Assembly: GCA_023436025.1 (NCBI GenBank)
Contig: JAEZKX010000231.1
Span: 1 to 7,064, forward strand
DNA: 7,064 nt
Source: Pseudomonadota bacterium
Lineage (GTDB): Bacteria; Pseudomonadota; Gammaproteobacteria; Burkholderiales; Burkholderiaceae_C
Reading direction: 5' to 3'
Shown here: positions 1 to 5,025 of the stretch, in pieces
Position numbering within the stretch: the first letter of the stretch is position 1
Layout of the letters: the number at the start of each line of letters is the position of its first letter
Position numbers and translations under genes: made by a program
The notes under the pieces: generated by a model
Databases searched by the model: none
What the model saw: only the letters and a program-made list of their open reading frames with translations
Told to the model about the DNA's origin: nothing

Positions 1-1
1 G

Positions 2-811
2 CTCAAGGGCACGCGCGTGGACGGGGGCTGGGTGCTCAACGGCGCCAAGACCTGGTGCACCTTCGCCGGCAAGGCGGAGGTGCTGATGGTGGTCGCCCGC
101 ACCGATCCCGACCGCGCGCTCGGCCACAAGGGCCTGAGCCTGCTGCTGGTGGAGAAGCCGTCCTTCGACGGCCACGACTTCAGCTTCCGCCAGCCCGAGG
201 GCGGCGGCACCCTCAGCGGCCGTGCCATCCCCACCATCGGCTACCGCGGCATGCATTCCTTCGACCTCGCCTTCACCGACTTCTTCGTGCCGGACGCCAA
301 CGTGGTGGGCGGCGAGGCCGGACTGGGCAAGGGCTTCTACGCCACCATGGCCGGCATGGTGGGTGGCCGCATGCAGACCGCGGCACGGGCCTGCGGCGTG
401 ATGCGCGCGGCCCTGCGCGCCGCCATTCGCACCAGCCAGGACCGCCAGGTCTTCGGCGCGCGGCTGCTCGACTTCCCGCTCACGCAGGCCAAGCTGGCGC
501 GCATGGGCGCACGGCTGGCGGCCTGCCGCCGCCTCGCCTGCGCCGTGGCCGCGCAGGTCGACCGCGGCGAAGGCCGCATGGAGGCCAGCCTGGTCAAGCT
601 GCTGGCCTGCCGCTCGGCCGAGGTAGTCACGCGCGAGGCGCAGCAACTACACGGCGGCATGGGCTATGCCGAGGAAACGGCGGTCAGCCGCTATTTCGTC
701 GACGCCCGCGTGCTGTCGATCTTCGAGGGCGCCGAGGAAACACTCGCGCTCAAGGTGGTGGCGCGCAGCCTGCTCGAACGCGCGCTGGGCCTCGCAGCGA
801 CGGCGGCATGA
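2..811 (+). CDS. Acyl-CoA dehydrogenase, methylsuccinyl-CoA dehydrogenase (Mcd)-like, 5' end outside window
   Basis: This is the C-terminal 269 residues of a cytoplasmic FAD-dependent acyl-CoA dehydrogenase; the reading frame is open to the left edge, so the N-terminus lies outside. Seen: the middle-domain motif WVLNGAKTW near the start, the C-terminal helical domain with QLHGGMGYAEE, and SIFEGAEE, whose Glu (codon 725-727) sits where the family's catalytic base lies. The segments GLSLLLVEKP, IGYRGMHSFDLAF and GRMQTAARACGV look more like (2S)-methylsuccinyl-CoA dehydrogenase than like generic short-chain enzymes. If so, it oxidises methylsuccinyl-CoA to mesaconyl-C1-CoA and passes electrons to ETF. 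The gene ends in an ATGA overlap with the next gene, a mesaconyl-CoA isomerase homologue, so co-translation is likely and the context supports the substrate guess. The family assignment is firm; the substrate is inferred and could be another branched dicarboxyl-CoA. Confidence 0.9.
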   Translation, partial: LKGTRVDGGWVLNGAKTWCTFAGKAEVLMVVARTDPDRALGHKGLSLLLVEKPSFDGHDFSFRQPEGGGTLSGRAIPTIGYRGMHSFDLAFTDFFVPDANVVGGEAGLGKGFYATMAGMVGGRMQTAARACGVMRAALRAAIRTSQDRQVFGARLLDFPLTQAKLARMGARLAACRRLACAVAAQVDRGEGRMEASLVKLLACRSAEVVTREAQQLHGGMGYAEETAVSRYFVDARVLSIFEGAEETLALKVVARSLLERALGLAATAA

Positions 812-2043
812 CCATGCAGGAAACAGCACGACAAGGCATCCTGTCCGGCATGCGGGTGGTGGAGGCGGCAGCCTTCGTCGCCGCCCCGCTCGGTGGGATG
901 ACGCTGGCGCAGATGGGCGCCGACGTGATCCGCATCGATGCGCTGGGCGGCGGCCTCGACGCCCGGCGCTGGCCGGTGACCGGCGACGGCGCCAGCCTGT
1001 TCTGGTGCGGCCTCAACAAGTCCAAGCGCTCGGTGGCGCTGGACCTGCAGTCGCCGCAGGGTCGCGAAATCGCGATGGCCCTGGCCACCGCGCCCGGCGA
1101 GGACGCGGGCCTGTTACTCACCAACTTCCCGCCGCGCGGTTGGCTCGACCACGCCAAGCTGCGCGCGCGCCGGCCCGACCTGATCCAGGTGACGCTGCAG
1201 GGCGACCGGCATGGCGGCCCGGCCGTCGACTACACCGTCAACGCCCGCGTGGGCGTGCCCGCCTTCACCGGACCGGACGACCATCCCGATCCGGTCAACC
1301 ACGTGCTGCCGGCCTGGGACCTAGGCACCGGCGCCATGGTGGCCACGGCCCTGCTCGCGGCCGAGCGGCACCGGCGCCGTACCGGCGAGGGCCAGCACGT
1401 CAAGCTGGCGCTGCAGGACGTGGCGCTGGCGATGATGAACCACCTGGGCTTGCTGGAGGAAGCGCGGCGCGGCCAGCCGCGTCACAAGCACGGCAACGCG
1501 CTGTTCGGCGCGTTCGGGCGTGACTTCCGCTGCGCCGATGGCGAGCGCGTGATGCTGGTCGGCCTCACCGGCAAACAGTGGCGGGCCCTGTGCGAGGCAC
1601 TGGACCTGCAGGCCGAGGTGGATGCGCTGGCCCCGCGGATGGGCCTCGACTTCACGCTGGAGGGCGACCGCTTCCGCGCCCGCGAGGAACTGGCCGCGCT
1701 GGTCGCCCCGCGGGTCGCCGACCGCACGCTAGGCGTTCTCGCGGCGGCGCTCGACCGCGCCGGCGCCACCTGGAGCCGCTACCAGACGGTGGAACAGCTG
1801 GTGCGCGAAGACCCGGAGTGTTCGACCGACAACCCGCTCTTCACCATGATCGACCAGCCTGGCGTCGGCCCCATGCTGGCGGCCGGCCTGCCCCTGCAGT
1901 TCGGCTCGCACCAACGCCTGGACGCCGCGCCGGCGCCGGAGCTGGGGCAGCACACCGAACAGGTGCTGCACGAGCTGCTGGGCATCGACGGCGCGGCCTT
2001 CGGGAAACTGCACGACCAGGGCGTGGTCGTGCAGGCGCGCTGA
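808..2043 (+). CDS. mct: 2-methylfumaryl-CoA (mesaconyl-C1-CoA) isomerase, CaiB/BaiF class III fold
   Basis: A 411-residue protein of the class III CoA-transferase family. Seen: the N-terminal motif FVAAPLGGMTLAQMGADVIR, then GGGLDARRWPVT, LFWCGLNKSKRSVALDL, NHVLPAWD and GEGQHVKLALQDVALAM. In the last, Asp204 occupies the place of the family's catalytic aspartate. FGAFGRDF, CSTDNPLF and the C-terminal LGQHTEQVL follow. From memory, these segments match mesaconyl-CoA C1-C4 CoA transferase of the Chloroflexus 3-hydroxypropionate bi-cycle much better than formyl-CoA or carnitine CoA-transferases, and the length is close to that enzyme's roughly 400 residues. It would move CoA within one molecule from the C1 to the C4 carboxyl of mesaconate. 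The start at 808 overlaps the upstream stop (ATGA); 814 is an alternative ATG two codons on, and no clear Shine-Dalgarno is seen, which fits translational coupling. A CoA-transferase acting on a related C5 acid remains possible. Confidence 0.85.
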   Translation: MTMQETARQGILSGMRVVEAAAFVAAPLGGMTLAQMGADVIRIDALGGGLDARRWPVTGDGASLFWCGLNKSKRSVALDLQSPQGREIAMALATAPGEDAGLLLTNFPPRGWLDHAKLRARRPDLIQVTLQGDRHGGPAVDYTVNARVGVPAFTGPDDHPDPVNHVLPAWDLGTGAMVATALLAAERHRRRTGEGQHVKLALQDVALAMMNHLGLLEEARRGQPRHKHGNALFGAFGRDFRCADGERVMLVGLTGKQWRALCEALDLQAEVDALAPRMGLDFTLEGDRFRAREELAALVAPRVADRTLGVLAAALDRAGATWSRYQTVEQLVREDPECSTDNPLFTMIDQPGVGPMLAAGLPLQFGSHQRLDAAPAPELGQHTEQVLHELLGIDGAAFGKLHDQGVVVQAR

Positions 2044-2078
2044 GTCAACCGGAACGCGGCCGCGCGCGTTGGCCTGCC

Positions 2079-2720
2079 ATGCGCATGCTGCTCGCCCCCG
2101 CCTTCGCACTGCTGCTGGCCACCAGCGCCGTCTCGCAGACCGCCGACCCGGCCTCCGACGCGCCAGAGCGGCGCTATGCCACCGCGCCGGTGCAGGCGGT
2201 GGCGAACTATGCCGAGGCGCTGTCGCGGTGGAACGACGCCGATGACGTCAACGCCTGGATCGGCGCCAACTTCGCCTACGACATGCAGCGCGCGCTGCGG
2301 CTGTCCGAGACGCAGCGCCAGCGCGGCGGCCGGCTGCCGATCCACGCGCCCGATGCGTTCTTCGCACAGCCCAGCGGAGTCTGCGTCGACCTCGCGCGCT
2401 TCGCCGTCGAGACACTACGGGCCATCGCGCCGGAAAGCAGGCCGCGCTACCTGATGATCGAGTTCGATCCGGTGGCCATCGCGGGCAACACGCTGCGACG
2501 CCATTGGGTGGCGGGCTTCGAGCGCGACGGCGCGCTGTTCTTCTTCGCCGACTCCAAGCGGCCCGGCCTGATCAGTGGGCCCTATCCCTCGGCCGCGGCC
2601 TTCCTGGCGGACTACGCGCAGTACCGCGGCCGCCGCATCGTGGCGCACCAGGAGCTCGACACCTACGAAAAGCGGCAGCGCATGCTCGCCGCGCGGCAGC
2701 CGCGGGACGCGAAGCCCTAG
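2079..2720 (+). CDS. Exported transglutaminase-like protein
   Basis: A 213-residue protein with a signal peptide: an Arg near the start, a hydrophobic core at residues 4-14, and a likely cleavage around Ala17-Val18-Ser19 before Gln20. The mature part looks like a small transglutaminase-like (papain-fold) domain. Cys102 lies in SGVCVDLARFAVETLR, the usual nucleophile helix; His142 lies in RRHWVAGF on a strand; Asp158 lies in FFFADSKRP. The order Cys-His-Asp and the spacings fit this fold, so it may be a periplasmic protease or amidase, although related proteins can be non-catalytic. The C-terminal 30 residues are charged (QELDTYEKRQRM). It begins 35 bases after the CoA isomerase gene with no good Shine-Dalgarno, so the start is uncertain (the ATG at 2085 is also possible). 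It has no obvious metabolic link to its neighbour. No substrate can be proposed. Confidence 0.75.
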   Translation: MRMLLAPAFALLLATSAVSQTADPASDAPERRYATAPVQAVANYAEALSRWNDADDVNAWIGANFAYDMQRALRLSETQRQRGGRLPIHAPDAFFAQPSGVCVDLARFAVETLRAIAPESRPRYLMIEFDPVAIAGNTLRRHWVAGFERDGALFFFADSKRPGLISGPYPSAAAFLADYAQYRGRRIVAHQELDTYEKRQRMLAARQPRDAKP

Positions 2721-2740
2721 CGCCCGCGAAACCCTGCCGC

Positions 2741-2746
2741 TATCAT
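2741..2746 (+). promoter_or_regulatory. Candidate -10 box for the PhyH-family gene
   Basis: TATCAT matches five of six bases of the sigma-70 -10 consensus and stands out in very GC-rich DNA just upstream of the dioxygenase gene. No good -35 element is visible at the expected distance. The inferred transcript start would lie near 2753, giving a leader of about 40 bases. Confidence 0.4.
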
Positions 2747-2764
2747 GGCCCGCGACCGGGCCAT
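2745..2764. repeat. Perfect 8-bp inverted repeat with 4-base spacer, possible operator
   Basis: The half-sites ATGGCCCG (2745-2752) and CGGGCCAT (2757-2764) are exact reverse complements around the spacer CGAC. The dyad overlaps the end of the candidate -10 box and covers the inferred transcription start. That position would suit a repressor operator, or it could form a hairpin in the 5' leader. The symmetry is seen directly; the role is inferred. Confidence 0.5.
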
Positions 2765-2777
2765 CGACGAAGCCCGG

Positions 2778-2784
2778 CAGGAGA
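2778..2784 (+). promoter_or_regulatory. Ribosome binding site deciding the PhyH start
   Basis: GCAGGAG lies eight bases before the ATG at 2793. The upstream in-frame ATG at 2745 has no such site and falls inside the dyad and -10 region, so 2793 is the better start. Confidence 0.7.
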
Positions 2785-2792
2785 CAAAGCCA

Positions 2793-3620
2793 ATGCCCAC
2801 CGTGCTCAACCCGGCGCAGGTCGCCGAATTCAACACCAAAGGCCTCACTTACGCGCGCGGACTGTTCGCCGCCGACGAGATCGCGCTGCTGCGCGAAGCG
2901 ATGGAGAAGGATCCCGCCGTGCGCGGGAGCATCCTCGACCGCCGCGACGGCGAAGGACGTTCCACCCGCATCGCGCTGTGGAACCGCGCCGGCGACAGCG
3001 TCTATGGCCTGGCGGCGCGCACCCGGCGCATGGTCGACACCGCGGCCGGGCTGCTGGGCGGGCCGGTCTACCACTTCCAGTCCAAGCTCACGGCCAAGGA
3101 GCCGGAGGTCGGCGGCGCGTGGGAGTGGCACCAGGACTATGGCTACTGGTACTACAACGGCTGCCTGCGACCGGACATGCTGTCGGTGATGATCGCGCTG
3201 GACAAGACCACGCGCGAGAACGGTTGCCTGCAGATCGCGACCGGCTCGCACCTGCTCGGGCGCATCGACCACACGCCGCTGTCGCCCACGCAGAACGAGG
3301 TGGATCCCAAGCGCATGCCGCACATCCTGGAACGCTGCCCGGTGGAGTACTGCGAGATGGAACCGGGCGACGCGCTGATCTTCCACTGCAACGCGATCCA
3401 CCGTTCGGATGCCAACCGCTCACCCAACCGGCGCTGGACGCTGCTCATCTGCTACAACCGGACCGACAACGACACGGTCTGGAAGACCGACGACCGCTAC
3501 TTCGTGCCGCTGGACGTGGTGGACGACGACGCGATCCGCCGCGCGGGCCTGAAGTTCGCCAGCGGCTCGGAGCACTTCACCAGCAAGCCCTTCGTGCCGG
3601 ACGTGCGCAAGGCCGCCTAG
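2793..3620 (+). CDS. Phytanoyl-CoA dioxygenase (PhyH) family Fe(II)/2-oxoglutarate oxygenase
   Basis: A 275-residue soluble protein. The metal-binding facial triad is visible: His113 and Asp115 in WEWHQDYGYW and the distal His203 in the run FHCNAIHRSDANRSP. Arg214, eleven residues after that His, is placed to bind the 2-oxoglutarate C5 carboxylate, as in PhyH and EctD enzymes. NGCLQIATGSH and MEPGDALIF are the usual strand and turn motifs of the double-stranded beta-helix core. The protein should hydroxylate a small molecule with Fe(II), O2 and 2-oxoglutarate. The family includes ectoine hydroxylase, phytanoyl-CoA hydroxylase and natural-product tailoring enzymes, and the motifs do not settle which applies. 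The aromatic stretch after the HxD motif (YGYWYYNG) probably lines the active site. The start at 2793 is chosen for its Shine-Dalgarno. It probably has its own promoter. No pathway genes adjoin it, so the substrate is unknown. Confidence 0.9.
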   Translation: MPTVLNPAQVAEFNTKGLTYARGLFAADEIALLREAMEKDPAVRGSILDRRDGEGRSTRIALWNRAGDSVYGLAARTRRMVDTAAGLLGGPVYHFQSKLTAKEPEVGGAWEWHQDYGYWYYNGCLRPDMLSVMIALDKTTRENGCLQIATGSHLLGRIDHTPLSPTQNEVDPKRMPHILERCPVEYCEMEPGDALIFHCNAIHRSDANRSPNRRWTLLICYNRTDNDTVWKTDDRYFVPLDVVDDDAIRRAGLKFASGSEHFTSKPFVPDVRKAA

Positions 3621-3627
3621 CTGCGGG

Positions 3628-3644
3628 GCCCGCGCCATGCGGGC
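3628..3644 (+). terminator. Weak hairpin after the PhyH gene
   Basis: GCCCGC and GCGGGC pair perfectly around the five-base loop GCCAT, eight bases after the PhyH stop codon. No T-run follows, so it is not a canonical Rho-independent terminator. It may still protect or pause the transcript end. Confidence 0.3.
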
Positions 3645-3834
3645 AGCTGATCCGCGACGGCTTTCGCGCCAAGCGGGTCCTAGGGTGCCGCCTCTTCGTC
3701 GACAAGGCGCGGGCCGCGGCCGTCGGGTTCGGTGCGGCGCGCGACGCAGCGCGCGCGCCCGGCAGCAGCGCCACCAGATGCTGGCTTCTCCTACATCAGG
3801 GCCTGCGCGGCGGGGCGAAGATGCGGGGCACCAC

Positions 3835-3839
3835 GAGGA
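3835..3839 (+). promoter_or_regulatory. Ribosome binding site deciding the cupin start
   Basis: GAGGA lies six bases before the ATG at 3846 and twelve before the in-frame ATG at 3852. This favours 3846 and argues against longer versions that start further upstream. Confidence 0.6.
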
Positions 3840-3845
3840 TCCCCG

Positions 3846-4244
3846 ATGGCCATGCCCCACGCGAACCTTCTGGACGTGATCAGCGTCGCGCCGCTTGGCG
3901 ACAAGCTGGTGGAGACACCCAGCACCAGCCTGATCAAGACCAGGACCCTGCAGCTGCTGCACATGGTGTTGATCGCGCACCAGGACCAGCCGCAACACCA
4001 CGTCGCCAACGAATGCGTCATCCAGTGCCTGGAAGGGCTGGTGGAGGTGGTCACCGGCAGCGGCGTGCGCCAGCTCGGGGCGAGCGACCTGGTGGTGCTG
4101 CCCGCGGGGCAGGAACATTCGCTGCGGGCGCGCACGGACTGCGCCGTGCTCGTCACGTTGCTGCTCGATCACGGCGATGCCGGCGACGGCGGGGGCGGAG
4201 GCAACCGCCGCCTGCCGGACAAGGACACGCCCGTGCGGCCCTGA
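3846..4244 (+). CDS. Small single-domain cupin protein
   Basis: A 132-residue cytoplasmic protein made mostly of one cupin barrel. Motif 1 is at about residues 50-64: QHHVANE, then a run ending CLEG, with His52 and Glu56 spaced as in HX3E. The first His of the usual HxH is Gln50 here, though His51 adjoins it. Motif 2 is GASDLVVLPAGQEHSL (78-93), with the conserved PxG and His91. It matches the general look of short bacterial cupins of unknown function that bind a divalent metal or a small ligand, so either an enzyme or a sensor-like binding protein is possible. The last 20 or so residues are a Gly- and charge-rich tail outside the barrel. The next gene starts 26 bases after its stop, so the two may share a transcript. 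The substrate is unknown. Confidence 0.8.
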   Translation: MAMPHANLLDVISVAPLGDKLVETPSTSLIKTRTLQLLHMVLIAHQDQPQHHVANECVIQCLEGLVEVVTGSGVRQLGASDLVVLPAGQEHSLRARTDCAVLVTLLLDHGDAGDGGGGGNRRLPDKDTPVRP

Positions 4245-4256
4245 AGTTTTTCACCC

Positions 4257-4264
4257 AAAGGAGA
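4257..4264 (+). promoter_or_regulatory. Strong ribosome binding site of the serine-rich protein
   Basis: AAAGGAGA lies six bases before the ATG at 4271, the best Shine-Dalgarno in the window. The preceding bases (AGTTTTTCACCC) are unusually AT-rich for this region. Efficient translation of the basic protein is implied. Confidence 0.75.
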
Positions 4265-4270
4265 GTCGAC

Positions 4271-4960
4271 ATGCCAGCAGGTTCCAGCAGCAAACGCGAG
4301 CGCCAGTACGAGCACATCAAGGAGGGCTACCAGAAGCGCGGCCAGTCCGGCCGCGCCGAGGAGATCGCGGCCCGCACGGTGAACAAGGAGCGCGCGGAGG
4401 CGGGCGAGACCAAGTCGTCTTCGACGTCCGGCTCGAAGTCGTCTTCGTCGCGCTCGGGGTCTGCGTCGTCCGGCCGGTCCGCCTCGTCGAAGCCGGCCGC
4501 GCGGAAGTCCTCGTCGGCCAGCGCCTCGTCCAAGCCGTCGGCGAAGAAGTCCTCCTCGTCCAAGCCGTCGGCCAAGTCGTCGAGCCGCTCGTCCAGCAGC
4601 AGCGCGCCGAAACCGGCGGCGCGCAAGTCGTCCAGCGCATCTTCGTCCAAGCCGTCGGCGCGCAAGTCGTCGAGCGCATCGTCGTCCCGGCCGGCGGCGC
4701 GCAGCAGCGCCTCGTCCGCTTCGTCGTCGAAGGCGTCGGCCAGCAGGTCCTCGTCCAGCGCAACGTCGAAGCCGTCGGCACGCAAGTCCGCGTCGTCCAA
4801 GCCGGCGGCCAAGTCGTCCAGCCGGTCACGCAAGACGACGAGCAGCACCTCGTCGGCCTCCAAGCCATCGGCGCGCAAGGCCTCTTCCTCGAAGCCGTCC
4901 GCACGCAAGAGTTCGTCCTCCAAGCCCTCGGCACGCAAGTCCTCGTCCCGGCCGAGCTGA
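4271..4960 (+). CDS. Basic protein with conserved N-terminus and Ser/Lys/Arg-rich H1-like repeat tail
   Basis: A 229-residue protein in two parts. Residues 1-48 (SSSKRERQYEHIKEGYQKRG, then RAEEIAARTVNKERAEAGE) are ordinary in composition and probably helical. They match the N-terminus of a widespread small protein often labelled 'plasmid stabilization protein', which in other species continues into a short Rho_N-like domain. Here that domain is replaced by a tail, residues 49-229. By my count the tail has 90 Ser, 40 Lys or Arg and no Asp or Glu. It carries about twelve boxes of the form KP[SA]A[RK] (one degenerate), 10-21 residues apart, and the last three lie on an exact 10-residue repeat. 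Such tails recall histone-H1-like bacterial proteins (HctB, AlgP), so binding to DNA or RNA is likely, perhaps tuned by Ser phosphorylation. The family name does not show a plasmid role. The strong Shine-Dalgarno supports the start. The function is not established. Confidence 0.85.
   Translation: MPAGSSSKRERQYEHIKEGYQKRGQSGRAEEIAARTVNKERAEAGETKSSSTSGSKSSSSRSGSASSGRSASSKPAARKSSSASASSKPSAKKSSSSKPSAKSSSRSSSSSAPKPAARKSSSASSSKPSARKSSSASSSRPAARSSASSASSSKASASRSSSSATSKPSARKSASSKPAAKSSSRSRKTTSSTSSASKPSARKASSSKPSARKSSSSKPSARKSSSRPS
4415..4957 (+). repeat. Degenerate in-frame repeat array coding the Ser/KPSARK tail
   Basis: The tail is coded by degenerate tandem units built on variants of TCCAAGCCGTCGGCGCGCAA followed by TCG/TCC serine codons, in steps of about 30-48 bases. 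All units stay in frame. The nucleotide repetition suggests growth by slippage or unequal recombination, so tail length may vary between strains. Confidence 0.85.
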
Positions 4961-4996
4961 AGCGGTCCGCGGTCCGCGGGAAGCAGTCCGTGGGTA

Positions 4997-5018
4997 GCGG
5001 GGCAGCGGACGGCCCCGC
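4997..5018. terminator. Hairpin in the convergent gap, possible bidirectional terminator
   Basis: GCGGGGC (4997-5003) and GCCCCGC (5012-5018) pair perfectly over 7 bp with an 8-base loop, in the 65-base gap between two convergent genes. On the + strand a short TTT follows at 5025-5027; on the - strand there is no T-run. The position suits a terminator for both transcripts, but the weak U-tracts keep confidence modest. Confidence 0.45.
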
Positions 5019-5025
5019 GCCTGCT

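Larger units (their letters stand above)
3621..3845. other. Intergenic stretch without a convincing gene
   Basis: These 225 bases separate the PhyH gene from the cupin gene. The start carries a small GC hairpin (3628-3644). Frames that run through it give low-complexity Arg/Ala/Pro-rich peptides typical of non-coding GC-rich DNA, and none has a good ribosome binding site. A promoter for the cupin probably lies here; the only AT-richer spot is around 3785-3798, and no clear -10/-35 pair can be named. Confidence 0.5.

Noticed and set aside
55..807. Long + strand frame running into the mct gene from upstream
   Set aside because: It is Arg/His/Pro/Gly-rich shadow translation of the dehydrogenase gene; the conserved Mct-like sequence begins only near 808.
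2053..2070. Hairpin AACGCG / CGCGTT between the mct-like gene and the exported protein gene
   Set aside because: The 6-bp stem with a 6-base loop has no T-run after it and falls in DNA where GC palindromes are common, so I do not call it a terminator.
2415..3401. 328-residue minus-strand frame opposite the PhyH and transglutaminase-like genes
   Set aside because: No recognisable motif; it is a GC-rich shadow opposite genes with clear catalytic residues.
2504..4270. Long open frame upstream of and in phase with the serine-rich protein
   Set aside because: It crosses two well-supported genes in other frames and is low-complexity Arg/Ala/Gly. The family-like N-terminus and ribosome binding site place the start at 4271.
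4271..4414. Reading the 'plasmid stabilization' family name as evidence of a plasmid
   Set aside because: The label is inherited annotation; there is no replication, partition, toxin or transfer gene here, and the context looks chromosomal.
4327..4938. Long antisense frame (203 residues) giving a strongly acidic, Leu/Asp/Glu-rich repetitive protein
   Set aside because: It is the mirror of the Ser/Lys repeat gene: TCG, TCC and AAG codons read backwards yield Arg, Asp, Glu and Leu codons with no stops. The sense strand has a strong Shine-Dalgarno and a conserved N-terminus; the antisense frame has neither.
4415..4957. CRISPR array or non-coding tandem repeat
   Set aside because: The units are degenerate, vary in length, keep the reading frame and lack unique spacers of constant size; they are protein-coding.
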